Positions 1-7,156 of a stretch of 19,353 nucleotides of DNA are shown here, in pieces. Position 1 is the stretch's first letter; each line of letters opens with the position of its first letter. Source of the DNA: Ignavibacteria bacterium (GTDB lineage Bacteria; Bacteroidota; Ignavibacteria; UBA10030; SZUA-254). The stretch lies in NCBI GenBank assembly GCA_005877655.1, contig VBOC01000205.1:1-19353 (forward strand), read 5' to 3'. Made by a program: the position numbers and the translations under genes. The notes beneath the pieces were generated by a model that did no database searches, was not told where the DNA came from, and was given only the letters and a program-made list of their open reading frames with translations.

Positions 1-2
1 CG

Positions 3-101
3 TTCAGTGAAAGGAAATTTGTCGAAACGCTGCTCGGCGTCGGTTCACTGCCCCTTGCGCTGATGAGAAGAGCGGTCTTGCGTCAATATGGGTTCGATTG
101 A
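3..101 (+). CDS. C-terminal fragment of an unidentified protein
   Basis: An open frame enters from the left edge and ends at TGA 99-101. The visible 32 residues begin FSERKFVETL and finish RRAVLRQYGFD. They read like a real C-terminus, with a basic amphipathic stretch and a short hydrophobic patch (LLGVGSLPLAL). The stop lies 19 nt inside the convergent minus-strand GT87 gene, so the two 3' ends overlap. I cannot name the family from so little sequence. It could be the end of a transferase or methyltransferase of a surface-polysaccharide or lipid locus, given its neighbour, but that is a guess. It may also be a chance open frame. Confidence 0.45.
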   Translation, partial: FSERKFVETLLGVGSLPLALMRRAVLRQYGFD

Positions 102-1345
102 ATGCTTTTTCCATGCCCGACCACCTGAGCGCGGGATACAAGGGCGAACCATAAAGCAATAGCTCCAGAGAGCGGCAGGAACGGAGAGTAGGTTCTCAAT
201 AGCTCCCAGGGATATGAAGCTGGAGAAGGAAACCAACCGATGAGGAGATATGTCAATAGGGCGATGGCTGGCAGCCTCCAGAACCTCACTCCCTCCCATT
301 CGAGTGAGCTCACATAGACGAACAACGGAATCGAGAGCATAACGTAATGGTGGTCTGAAGCAAGGGGAGTGAACATAATTGAAAGTACCAGCAATGCGAA
401 AAACCTGTACTTTCTCTCTGGCGAATAAATTTCGTTTCCTTGTCGAAAAGTGAAAAGTACCGCGCCCGCGAGCGAAATGAGGGTGAGCAAGGAAGCCAAG
501 GGGAGGCTTCGGGGACCGGGATTTGAATTTTCTTGGTAACCGATGAGCGTCCCCATGAGCGCCGGCACGCATGGCAGATGAGACGATGCTATCTCTGCGG
601 TATGGAAGGCCTCCGTCAGGCGTTCGATATGGTGAATATAGACCTGCGTTCCGAGTACCGACATGCTGACGATCAGACCTGCAACTGTGAGAGCAACGGT
701 TTTGGCCAAGTCCTTCCATCTGCGTTCAAGGGCGTGCAGCAGGAGAAACAGCCAGCCAAAATATTTTAGAAGTATCAGGATCGCGAGCGATGTCGCGGAG
801 AGCCAGGGCCGGTTACCGGTGTACCCCCGATAGAACGTCATGACCAATAACAGCATCACCACATATACCTGTCCGCGCTGCAGGTTTCGGAGCAACGGGA
901 TCGACCACGTCATCAGGATCAACAAGAGTAAGTCATATCCCGGCCCGGAGGGAGCGCCGATAAGATCTCTCGAACGAAGCCATAGGAACAACAGCGAAGC
1001 CACACTCACCAGATTCCAGGCTACCTTGGCCGTAAACGGGTCTAGTGAGGCGACCGGAAGATACATAGCTGAAGCCAAGGGCGGATTTACATAGAAGATG
1101 CCGGTTGTTTCCCTGATGCCGAATGCTCTTGATTTTTCCAAAAACCACTTGTCGTCATATATTCTGGAACGTGTATCGCCTCTGAGCAAGATTTTAGAAG
1201 ATGTATAGTAGGCTGCAGAATCGGATAAGCGCATTGTCGGGAAGTTCATCCCTTGATACACGATCAGGATGGATCCCGTTAGCACCGCGAGGAGCAGTGC
1301 GATCCGGAGATTTGCCGAAGGAATAATCTGCCTGAGCGTCTTCAT
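83..1345 (-). CDS. GT87/DUF2029-type polytopic membrane glycosyltransferase
   Basis: A 420-aa, very hydrophobic protein with roughly ten predicted membrane segments. After a first membrane helix (about residues 13-32) comes an extracytoplasmic loop with the pattern typical of DUF2029: SDSAAYYTSSKILLRG, then IYDDKWFLEK, then FYVNPPLASAMYLP. Later segments carry NLQRGQVYVVMLLL and a lysine next to an aromatic run (LLKYFGW), as seen in this family. GT87 members include mycobacterial mannosyltransferases that use polyprenyl-phosphate sugar donors at the membrane; the acceptor here is unknown. The start is an ATG with no clear Shine-Dalgarno sequence. Other polyprenyl-donor (GT-C) transferases are alternatives, but the N-terminal loop favours GT87. 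Confidence 0.8.
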   Translation of the reverse strand: MKTLRQIIPSANLRIALLLAVLTGSILIVYQGMNFPTMRLSDSAAYYTSSKILLRGDTRSRIYDDKWFLEKSRAFGIRETTGIFYVNPPLASAMYLPVASLDPFTAKVAWNLVSVASLLFLWLRSRDLIGAPSGPGYDLLLLILMTWSIPLLRNLQRGQVYVVMLLLVMTFYRGYTGNRPWLSATSLAILILLKYFGWLFLLLHALERRWKDLAKTVALTVAGLIVSMSVLGTQVYIHHIERLTEAFHTAEIASSHLPCVPALMGTLIGYQENSNPGPRSLPLASLLTLISLAGAVLFTFRQGNEIYSPERKYRFFALLVLSIMFTPLASDHHYVMLSIPLFVYVSSLEWEGVRFWRLPAIALLTYLLIGWFPSPASYPWELLRTYSPFLPLSGAIALWFALVSRAQVVGHGKSIQSNPY

Positions 1346-1571
1346 GGATACAATAGACGTTGAAGGTTTCTCATGCCGACCGCCCGATCAATCCGCCTCG
1401 AACTTCGGTTTTCCGCTCCCGCACTTCACGGTCCAGGGATTGTACAAACCCCCCTCGAATAAAACAACATCCGATTTCACTGATCAAGAATCTATTCCAA
1501 ATGGGGTTCTTGGCTCAGGCAGATATCCATTCCAAATTCAGCCAGGATTCCACGAATACGCGAACTCTATC

Positions 1572-1600
1572 TTGATAAGCTCCGGGATTGGGTGTATCTT
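1572..1600 (+). promoter_or_regulatory. candidate sigma-70-type promoter for the aldo/keto reductase gene
   Basis: TTGATA (1572-1577) is followed after exactly 17 bp by TATCTT (1595-1600). The -35 matches consensus at 5/6 positions and the -10 at 4/6. It lies about 60 bp upstream of the reductase ATG in the gene-free stretch, giving a leader of roughly 50 nt. It was found by pattern only. Confidence 0.35.
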
Positions 1601-1643
1601 GGAACCGCGGCACGACTGGAACACAAAGGAATGAAATCGGAAT

Positions 1644-1650
1644 AAGGAGG
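1644..1650 (+). promoter_or_regulatory. strong Shine-Dalgarno sequence of the aldo/keto reductase gene
   Basis: AAGGAGG ends 10 nt before the ATG at 1661. It is one of the few near-perfect ribosome binding sites in the window and fixes the start of the reductase gene. Confidence 0.7.
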
Positions 1651-1660
1651 GGAATGCGCT

Positions 1661-2656
1661 ATGCCAAACCATCTGCCTTCGAATAACCGTTACGACGAAA
1701 TGTTCTATCGCCCGAGCGGGAGAAGCGGCCTGAAGCTTCCGGCAATTTCATTGGGCCTCTGGCAGAATTTTGGCGCTGTGGATCCGTTCCGCCGCAGCCG
1801 GGAGATGGTCCTTCGCGCGTTCGATCTCGGGATCACGCATTTCGATCTGGCGAACAACTACGGGCCGCCGCCCGGATCGGCGGAGACCAACTTCGGAAAA
1901 ATCCTGCACCAGGATCTCGCCCATTACAGGGATGAGATGGTCATTTCGACAAAGGCCGGCTGGCGGATGTGGCCCGGGCCGTATGGCGAGTGGGGCTCGC
2001 GCAAGTATCTCCTTTCAAGTCTCGATCAGAGCCTCAAACGGATGCGGATCGAGTACGTCGACATTTTCTATTTGCACCGCCCCGACCCCGGGACACCGCT
2101 GGAGGAATCGATGTCGGCGCTCGACTCTGCCGTCCGGAGCGGCAAAGCGCTCTACGCGGGGGTATCGTCTCTCGGCGTCGAGGACACGCGGAAGGCCGCG
2201 GCAATCCTGCGCTCGCTCGGAACCCCGTGCCTCATTCATCAGCCGGTTTACAACATGTTCAACAGGTGGATCGAGGACGGCTTACTCGACCTCCTCCGGG
2301 AGGAAGGGATCGGCTGTATCGCGTTCTCTCCGCTTGCTCAGGGGCTTCTTTCGAATAAGTACCTCCAGGGTATCCCGAGACGTTCGCGCGCAGCAAGGCC
2401 AGATGCCACGCTCAGTCAAGATGATATCAGCGGGGAAAAATTGAAGAGTATCCGGACACTCAATGAAATTGCGGAAGGTCGCGGCCAGTCGCTCCCGCAG
2501 ATGGCGCTCGCGTGGATCCTGCGCCACGATGTCATGACCGCCGTTCTCACTGGCACAAGCCGGCTGGAACAGCTCGAAGAGAACGTGGCTTCCCTGGAGA
2601 AGCTGGATTTTACGGCCGATGAGCTGAGGAAGATTGACGCCGCGCTGGCGCGGTGA
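1661..2656 (+). CDS. aldo/keto reductase, YghZ (AKR14)-like
   Basis: A 331-aa NADPH-dependent TIM-barrel oxidoreductase that would reduce aldehydes to alcohols in the cytosol. The catalytic tetrad is complete: Asp62 and Tyr67 in FDLANNYG, Lys98 in STKAGW, and His139 in FYLHRPDP. The longer N-terminus (RPSGRSGLKLPAISLGLWQNFG) and the WPGPYGEWGSRKYL segment match the E. coli YghZ group, whose members reduce L-glyceraldehyde 3-phosphate and methylglyoxal. The coenzyme-binding C-terminal part includes FSPLAQGLLSNKYL and a GTSRLEQLEENV segment. It appears monocistronic, with its own promoter candidate, and converges on the DUF5683 gene with only 5 nt between the stop codons. The true substrate cannot be told from sequence. 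Confidence 0.93.
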   Translation: MPNHLPSNNRYDEMFYRPSGRSGLKLPAISLGLWQNFGAVDPFRRSREMVLRAFDLGITHFDLANNYGPPPGSAETNFGKILHQDLAHYRDEMVISTKAGWRMWPGPYGEWGSRKYLLSSLDQSLKRMRIEYVDIFYLHRPDPGTPLEESMSALDSAVRSGKALYAGVSSLGVEDTRKAAAILRSLGTPCLIHQPVYNMFNRWIEDGLLDLLREEGIGCIAFSPLAQGLLSNKYLQGIPRRSRAARPDATLSQDDISGEKLKSIRTLNEIAEGRGQSLPQMALAWILRHDVMTAVLTGTSRLEQLEENVASLEKLDFTADELRKIDAALAR

Positions 2657-2661
2657 CGAGG

Positions 2662-3132
2662 CTAAAAGGAGAGATGGATCGACGCTCTCACTCGCGGAAC
2701 AATTCTTCCGTTGCTGGTGAGTTCGGGGCTCACATCAAAATCGTACAGGCTCGCCCCGACATAGGCATCGACAAGGTTCAGGAGGTAGAGCGCGCCGAGA
2801 TACCAGGCGAATTTATCCCGTTCATCGCGGTAAAAATCGCGCAGTGTCAAAAGTAGTTGGTCGCCGTCCGGCGTGGCCGTCGTGATGCTATTTGTGTACT
2901 GGCCCCGAAAGTCTTTGTAATTGTCGTTCAGATGGATCCACTCGTAGATCCAGTAACCTCCCAGGCCCCAGATCAGAGGCACCTTCCAGTAGGTTTGATT
3001 ATAGATCTGGCCGAGTCCGGGCACGCCTGCAGAGAGCCCGACCGCAACCCACGGAGACTTGGAGTGACCTGATACCTTTGCTCCGGCCAAGTCGCTTGAT
3101 ATGTCAAGCGTATCGGCTGCTTCCCGTGGCAC
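2662..3132 (-). CDS. DUF5683 family membrane protein (frame-disrupted 5' end)
   Basis: The GTG-initiated 156-aa frame holds the full DUF5683 domain: SPWVAVGLSAGVPGLGQIYN, an aromatic-rich membrane segment (KVPLIWGLGGYWIYEW), a YKDFRGQY loop, and a second hydrophobic segment (FAWYLGALYLLNLVDAYVGA). The end, with DFDVSPELTSNGRIVPRV, is typical of the family. DUF5683 proteins occur in Bacteroidota and relatives, often next to parB; their role is unknown. No signal peptide is encoded in this frame, but a good one lies just upstream in another frame (see the next feature). The GTG start is therefore probably not the natural one, and the gene likely began at ATG 3224. It is the last gene of the apparent membrane protein-parA-parB-ridA operon. 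Confidence 0.8.
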   Translation of the reverse strand: MPREAADTLDISSDLAGAKVSGHSKSPWVAVGLSAGVPGLGQIYNQTYWKVPLIWGLGGYWIYEWIHLNDNYKDFRGQYTNSITTATPDGDQLLLTLRDFYRDERDKFAWYLGALYLLNLVDAYVGASLYDFDVSPELTSNGRIVPRVRASIHLSF

Positions 3133-3224
3133 GGCCGACGACGGGATCGGTTGCCCGATTGCGCCAGCGAAAGCGACACGGCCATCGGGAAGATGAGCAG
3201 TAATCCGCGCAGCGTCAGAGGCAT
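3133..3224 (-). pseudogene. out-of-frame signal-peptide start of the DUF5683 gene
   Basis: ATG 3224, 20 nt after the RidA stop, begins MPLTLRGLLLIFPMAVSLSL followed by AQSG, a textbook signal peptide. This frame then turns into an arginine-rich sequence without homology. The DUF5683 frame, read upstream of its GTG, gives GQPIPSSAVPREAADTLDIS. One extra G in the short G run (CCC at 3154-3156 on the plus strand) would join the two as LAQSGQPIPSSAVPREAADT. I infer a single-base deletion, either real or an assembly error. Confidence 0.6.
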
Positions 3225-3244
3225 GGATTTACCGGAACCTGACG

Positions 3245-3640
3245 CTACCGGTTCTCGTCGGCAACGGCGATAGCGTCGATCTCAACTTTCACGTCCTTCG
3301 GAAGACGCGAGACTTCCACCGTCGAGCGGGCCGGTGGATTTTTATGAAAAAATTCGGCATAGACTTCATTCATGCCTGTAAAATCGTTCATATCCTTTAG
3401 GAAGACGGTCGTTTTTACGACCTGATCGGGTGAGGAGCCTCCTTTGGAGAGTATTGCAAGAAGGTTGGTGAGCACTTGACGCGTCTGAACCTTTATATCG
3501 CCGCCGGTGAGCTGGCCGGTCTTCGGATCGATCGCTACCTGGCCCGCGGTGAACAGGAATGTTCCCCTGGCAAGGACTCCCTGATTGTACGGCCCGATCG
3601 GCGGGGGGGCATCGGTCGTAAGCACGACGGAGGTTGCCAC
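3245..3640 (-). CDS. ridA: RidA family enamine/imine deaminase
   Basis: A 131-aa RidA (YjgF/YER057c/UK114) protein. These trimeric enzymes hydrolyse reactive 2-aminoacrylate-type enamines released by PLP enzymes such as threonine dehydratase. The hallmarks are present: IGPYNQGV near the N-terminus, [10 protein letters not shown], the key arginine Arg105 in PPARSTVEV, and Glu120 in KVEIDAIA. It has the family's usual length and is probably cytosolic. It sits 10 nt after the parB stop and so belongs to the par operon. The symbol is by family membership; a role in a specific amino-acid pathway is not shown by the context. Confidence 0.93.
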   Translation of the reverse strand: MATSVVLTTDAPPPIGPYNQGVLARGTFLFTAGQVAIDPKTGQLTGGDIKVQTRQVLTNLLAILSKGGSSPDQVVKTTVFLKDMNDFTGMNEVYAEFFHKNPPARSTVEVSRLPKDVKVEIDAIAVADENR

Positions 3641-3650
3641 GTTGTCGGGA

Positions 3651-4565
3651 TCAGCGCTCGATGGAGGCGATGAGGTCGAACAGCCGGCCGAGGTCGTCGC
3701 TCGAGTAGAACTCGATAACTATTTCACCCCTTCCTTCCTCCTTCATATTCACCTTCACGCGCGTCGCGAGGATTTGCTGAATCCTTTCCGCAATGCTTTC
3801 GACGGCGGTTGCCGTGCCTCTCGCAGGCCGGGCGGCTTTCTTTTCAGACGCTTTCCCGAAATCGCGGACAAGTTTTTCAACCTGCCGCACGTTCAGGTCC
3901 TGCTTGATGATGCGGTCAAAGAAACGAAGCTGTGTGATTTCGTCGGGGAGAGCGACCAGCGCCCGGGCGTGCCCCATGGTTAATTGTCCCTTTCGAAGCG
4001 TCTCCTGGATCTTCTCGGGGAGTTTCAATAATCTCAGAAAGTTCACCACCGTTGTGCGATCCTTGCTCACTTTTCGGGCGATATCCTCGGCTGTCAGTCC
4101 AACATCGCGAAGCAGCCGCTGATAGGAAATGGCGATTTCGACCGGGTTGAGGTGTTCGCGCTGAAGATTCTCGATCAACGCGAGCTCGAGCATCTCCGAT
4201 CGGTCCTTTACCTCTATGACATAAGCCGGAATCGTCTTCAAACCGATCTCGGTCGACGCCCGGATCCGGCGCTCGCCGGAGATCAGCTCATACATCCCCC
4301 CCTCCGCCCGCCGGACTGTCACCGCCTGGACAATCCCCTTCTCCCGGATCGATTCTTTCAGCTCGTCCAGCGCCTGCTGGTCGAAATCGGCGCGCGGTTG
4401 GAACGGGTTGGGACGTATCCTGGCGATTTCAACGTGCATGACGCCCCCCGGAGCAGCCGTGAGCTCGGACGAACGCCCATACGGGGCTTCCGCCTGTTCG
4501 CCGGCCGGTGAACTGCGGATAAGCGCGGAGAGTCCTTTTCCCAAACCATGTTTAGCTTTGGACAT
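3651..4565 (-). CDS. parB: ParB/Spo0J chromosome-partitioning protein
   Basis: A 304-aa chromosomal ParB. It begins with the usual [11 protein letters not shown] segment, has the CTP-binding region with the GERR box at residues 97-100 ([10 protein letters not shown]), then [12 protein letters not shown] at 132-143, and a helix-turn-helix at about 160-180 that recognises parS. A linker follows, then a C-terminal dimerisation domain ending [15 protein letters not shown]. ParB loads as a clamp at parS near the origin and works with ParA to segregate chromosomes. Its ATG lies inside the parA 3' end (14-nt overlap), indicating translational coupling. No consensus parS site (TGTTTCACGTGAAACA) was found in this window. 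Confidence 0.96.
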   Translation of the reverse strand: MSKAKHGLGKGLSALIRSSPAGEQAEAPYGRSSELTAAPGGVMHVEIARIRPNPFQPRADFDQQALDELKESIREKGIVQAVTVRRAEGGMYELISGERRIRASTEIGLKTIPAYVIEVKDRSEMLELALIENLQREHLNPVEIAISYQRLLRDVGLTAEDIARKVSKDRTTVVNFLRLLKLPEKIQETLRKGQLTMGHARALVALPDEITQLRFFDRIIKQDLNVRQVEKLVRDFGKASEKKAARPARGTATAVESIAERIQQILATRVKVNMKEEGRGEIVIEFYSSDDLGRLFDLIASIER

Positions 4566-5364
4566 AGTTTTCGGAGGTCGTTTGTGAGTGGAGCGGCGCC
4601 GGTTGCTGCCGATCGAGAAATTCCCTGGCGAGCTGCATATAATTTTTCGCTCCCGAGGAAATCGCCTCGTACAACAAAACCGGTTTGCCGTAACTGGGAG
4701 CCTCGCTCAGCCGCACATTGCGGCTGATGAGCGTCTTAAAGACCTTGTCCCCGAAAAACTTCTTGACTTCGTCTATAATCTGATTGGAGAGCCGGAGGCG
4801 GCTGTCGAACATGGTCATGAGCACTCCCTCGATCTCCAGCCTCGGATTCAGCTCGTTCCTGACCATGGTAATCGTGTTCAGCAGTTGGCCCAGCCCTTCC
4901 AGCGCAAAATATTCACACTGCACCGGGATCAATACGGTATCCGCCGCGACGAGGCCGTTCAGCGTAAGGAGTCCGAGCGAAGGAGGACAATCGATGAAAA
5001 TATAATCAAATTCGCCCGCCAGCTTTTTGACAACCCCGGTCATCATATGTTCACGGCGCTCGACATCCACGAGCTCCAGCTCGGCGCCGACGAGGTTGAT
5101 ATTCGACGGCAGAAGCGAGAGGAACGGCATGTCGGTCTTGAGGATGAGCTCGTGCGGGTCCACGGCACCGATCAGCGCGTCGTAGACGCTCTGACGATCC
5201 TGATGGGCCTCGACCCCGAGACCGCTGGTGGAATTCGCCTGTGGATCGGTGTCGATGAGCAGGGTCGAAAACTCCGCGACTGCCACTCCGGCGGCGAGGT
5301 TGATCGCCGTCGTGGTTTTCCCGACTCCTCCCTTCTGGTTTGCGATGGTGATAATTTTAGGCAT
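4552..5364 (-). CDS. parA: ParA/Soj chromosome-partitioning ATPase
   Basis: A 270-aa ParA-type P-loop ATPase of the Soj class. The deviant Walker A is KGGVGKTT at residues 11-18, with the signature Lys11. Switch I is IDTDPQANSTSGLG (Asp40), and Walker B/switch II is FIDCPPSLG (Asp125). The protein lacks an N-terminal helix-turn-helix, as in chromosomal rather than P1-type plasmid ParA. It binds DNA non-specifically as an ATP dimer and moves ParB-parS complexes. It starts 6 nt after the upstream membrane-protein gene and overlaps parB. The last 15 residues are a polar tail. Confidence 0.96.
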   Translation of the reverse strand: MPKIITIANQKGGVGKTTTAINLAAGVAVAEFSTLLIDTDPQANSTSGLGVEAHQDRQSVYDALIGAVDPHELILKTDMPFLSLLPSNINLVGAELELVDVERREHMMTGVVKKLAGEFDYIFIDCPPSLGLLTLNGLVAADTVLIPVQCEYFALEGLGQLLNTITMVRNELNPRLEIEGVLMTMFDSRLRLSNQIIDEVKKFFGDKVFKTLISRNVRLSEAPSYGKPVLLYEAISSGAKNYMQLAREFLDRQQPAPLHSQTTSENYVQS

Positions 5365-5370
5365 ACTCGA

Positions 5371-5871
5371 TCATTCAGGCGCCGGGAAGGAGGGCGCGTA
5401 AACACTCATTGCGGCGCCAAAAAAAAGCGCGAGGATTCCCAGTAGAATATTCATCTTCCGGAACTGATCCAGCCGGCTGCGGTAGAGCTCGGCCTTCTCA
5501 TTAAAGCCGCCGTTTGATGAGGGGGAATCGAGGTAGTTCAGCATTCTCGCATATCCCATCGCATAGAAAACCATCAGGATAAAGATCAGTTCCTTCAGGC
5601 CCAGCAGTACGGACCAGGCATCTTTGAACTGGAACCAGATGAAACGCGGGCTGAGCAGCATCATGAGAACGCCGGAGATCAGGATCGACCACACGCTCAT
5701 CCAGACGAACCCGACAAAGCGTCTGTTTACATGACGAACGATTCCCGAATCGGGTCCGGTTTCGGAATCCGTGATCGGTTGCAGGACCGCGCTCTGAAAC
5801 ATCAAGCCGCCGAGCCAGATCACGATGCCGATGACATGGAGACTGCGGCAAATCCAGAGCAGAAAATCCAA
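5371..5871 (-). CDS. four-helix integral membrane protein, CopD/DUF4149-like
   Basis: A 166-aa protein with four hydrophobic helices at about residues 8-30, 52-74, 86-108 and 138-158. The first helix has an LHVIGIVIWLGGLMF motif (His12, Trp-Leu-Gly-Gly), and a RRFVGFVWMSVW segment opens the second. This pattern recalls CopD-like and DUF4149-like membrane proteins, but I cannot assign a function. The start must be TTG at 5871, because an in-frame TAG lies just upstream and the first ATG (residue 24) would cut off helix 1. It is the first gene of the apparent operon with parA, parB, ridA and DUF5683, 6 nt ahead of parA. Confidence 0.8.
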   Translation of the reverse strand: MDFLLWICRSLHVIGIVIWLGGLMFQSAVLQPITDSETGPDSGIVRHVNRRFVGFVWMSVWSILISGVLMMLLSPRFIWFQFKDAWSVLLGLKELIFILMVFYAMGYARMLNYLDSPSSNGGFNEKAELYRSRLDQFRKMNILLGILALFFGAAMSVYAPSFPAPE

Positions 5872-5931
5872 GAACGGCCGCTATTTCAGTGTGAGGGGCA
5901 GTGAATTAATCCGGACTCCACAGTCTTGCCC

Positions 5932-5960
5932 AATATAGAATTAATCTCCGCATAATGCAA
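5932..5960 (-). promoter_or_regulatory. candidate promoter of the membrane protein-parAB operon
   Basis: On the minus strand TTGCAT (5960-5955) and TATATT (5937-5932) are separated by exactly 17 bp. The -10 matches consensus at 5/6 positions and the -35 at 3/6. Transcription would start near 5925 and give a leader of about 54 nt before the TTG start at 5871. Confidence 0.45.
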
Positions 5961-5973
5961 TGCTCGCGCGGAC

Positions 5974-6035
5974 GATCAGGAAGGAGCTGCAACCGGCGAT
6001 CAGGAAGGAGCCGCAACCGGCGATCAGGAAGGAGA
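5974..6035. repeat. 24-bp direct tandem repeat, 2.6 copies
   Basis: The copies start at 5974, 5998 and 6022. The first two are GATCAGGAAGGAG[C/T]... units of 24 bp that differ at a single base, and the third is cut after about 14 bp. The unit length is a multiple of three. Read in the DoxX frame on the minus strand, every copy contains TGA, and the DoxX stop codon is the one in the third copy. I see no dyad symmetry that would make it a terminator. Confidence 0.85.
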
Positions 6036-6509
6036 TCCGATCGCGCCGGGTGCCGACACGGGGGCATTTTGCGCAGGTTCGCGCGAAGAGAAGATATAGA
6101 CGTACAGTGCAAGAACCAGGAGTCCCAGGTCTTCACCGACGCGCGTCCAGCTCACCGGTGCCCGATATGCCCCTCCAAAACAACCGCAATCGATGTTCAA
6201 CTGGCGGGCCATGGCGGAAAGGATCGCAAATGTGAAGAGGCAAAGGAGAATGGTTGTGATGAGCGAACTCCCCCGGACCATGTATCCCGCCAGCAAAAAA
6301 ACACCGCAGAGAAGCTCCAACCACGGAACCAACAACGCAAAGATGTTCACCGTCGGAAAGGGAAGAAGGCGATACGCATCGACCGAGACCGCGAACGCTT
6401 CGGGGGATGTGATTTTCTCGACGCTGGCCAGAATAAGAACCATGCCGAGGATCAGCCGCGCGAGAAGGATCACGAATCTATGTTCAAGAAGTTTTTTCAC
6501 GGGCTTCAA
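6024..6509 (-). CDS. DoxX/MauE-type membrane protein
   Basis: A 161-aa protein with four membrane helices (roughly residues 13-31, 53-75, 82-100 and 127-143). It has the DoxX/MauE layout: RLILGMVLILASVEKI, then PWLELLCGVFLLAG, then a DCGCFG motif after helix 3. The two cysteines of DCGCFG are typical of redox-associated DoxX/MauE proteins, which handle electrons for disulfide or sulfur chemistry in the membrane. The start is TTG, overlapping the rhodanese stop as TTGA; a GTG three codons later is an alternative. The C-terminus is Pro/Ala/Ser-rich and ends in the 24-bp repeat. Coupling to the rhodanese suggests a joint sulfur or redox role (inference). Confidence 0.85.
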   Translation of the reverse strand: MKPVKKLLEHRFVILLARLILGMVLILASVEKITSPEAFAVSVDAYRLLPFPTVNIFALLVPWLELLCGVFLLAGYMVRGSSLITTILLCLFTFAILSAMARQLNIDCGCFGGAYRAPVSWTRVGEDLGLLVLALYVYIFSSREPAQNAPVSAPGAIGSPS

Positions 6510-7156
6510 AACCGTCCCGGGGATGTGGAATCAACGGCCATCTTTCCCTTCACCCAGCCGTCGAATCCGTCGTCGTACAGGTAGAGCCGTTTGAAACCGA
6601 TTGCACTCATGAACTCCGCAAGCATGCGGCCCAGGTGGCATTCGGGATTGTTGCAATAAATGACCGTGAGCGTATCGCGCGGCATCGGGGCCAATTCCGC
6701 AAAATGCTCGTCGGCATCCAGGCCGAAGATGTTTCGGGCGCCTGCGATGCGCCCCTTCCGGTAGGCGGCCGAGTCGCGCGCGTCTACCAGAAACAGGTGC
6801 CCGTCCGAGAGAAGCTGATTGAGTTGCGCCAGACTGATGATGTGGTAAACCTGACCGGCGTTGTTCTTCGTCGAGTCAACGATCCCCGAATCCCCCCTCT
6901 GGAGCGCCTGGTCATGCAGCGGAGCGATCAGTCTCACGTCGCGCTTCCCGCCCTGGTCCCGGCCCGGATCAGTAAGAGAGATCGGCCCCCTGGCGAAGAG
7001 CTCCGAATCGGAGACGGCAACATTGTGTGCCACCGGCCGGATGAATGGAATGCTCTTGGACGAGAACACATTATAGACGCAGGCGAGCAATCCCGCCATT
7101 ATGAAAACGCGGGCGATTTCGCTCACGAGCGTTCTCCGTTTTGACGAGGCGGTCAT
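6506..7156 (-). CDS. membrane-anchored rhodanese-domain protein
   Basis: A 216-aa protein with an N-terminal signal anchor (about residues 13-30), a linker of about 70 residues, and one rhodanese domain (about 107-210). The domain shows FLVDARDSAAYRKGRIAGA and the active-site loop around Cys168 (YCNNPECHLGR), followed by GFDGW near the end. The cysteine is present, so sulfurtransferase or persulfide-carrier activity is possible. The loop is longer than the six-residue loop usual in sulfurtransferases. The domain probably faces the periplasm. The gene overlaps fmt upstream (ATGA) and the DoxX gene downstream (TTGA), so all three are likely translated in series. Confidence 0.88.
   Translation of the reverse strand: MTASSKRRTLVSEIARVFIMAGLLACVYNVFSSKSIPFIRPVAHNVAVSDSELFARGPISLTDPGRDQGGKRDVRLIAPLHDQALQRGDSGIVDSTKNNAGQVYHIISLAQLNQLLSDGHLFLVDARDSAAYRKGRIAGARNIFGLDADEHFAELAPMPRDTLTVIYCNNPECHLGRMLAEFMSAIGFKRLYLYDDGFDGWVKGKMAVDSTSPGRF

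Larger units (their letters stand above)
1346..1660. other. gene-free stretch between GT87 and aldo/keto reductase genes
   Basis: A 315-bp region between two divergently transcribed genes. The open frames crossing it on the plus strand have no recognisable domain and run antisense into the GT87 start, so I do not call them. It holds the candidate promoter and ribosome binding site of the reductase gene. I saw no tRNA, repeat or terminator. Confidence 0.6.

Noticed and set aside
1269..1634. 121-aa plus-strand frame in the gap before the aldo/keto reductase
   Set aside because: It starts antisense inside the GT87 gene, has no ribosome binding site or domain and an odd composition, and it contains the promoter candidate of the next gene.
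2636..2655. CCGCG-CTGG-CGCGG hairpin at the 3' end of the aldo/keto reductase gene
   Set aside because: It encodes the last residues of the protein and is not followed by a T-run on either strand, so it is not called a terminator.
3651..5364. Search for a parS site near parAB
   Set aside because: No copy of TGTTTCACGTGAAACA or a close variant was found by eye in the window, so no origin-proximal site is claimed.
4588..5445. 285-aa open frame antisense to parA
   Set aside because: It is a shadow of parA; the translation has no recognisable family and the parA motifs are complete.
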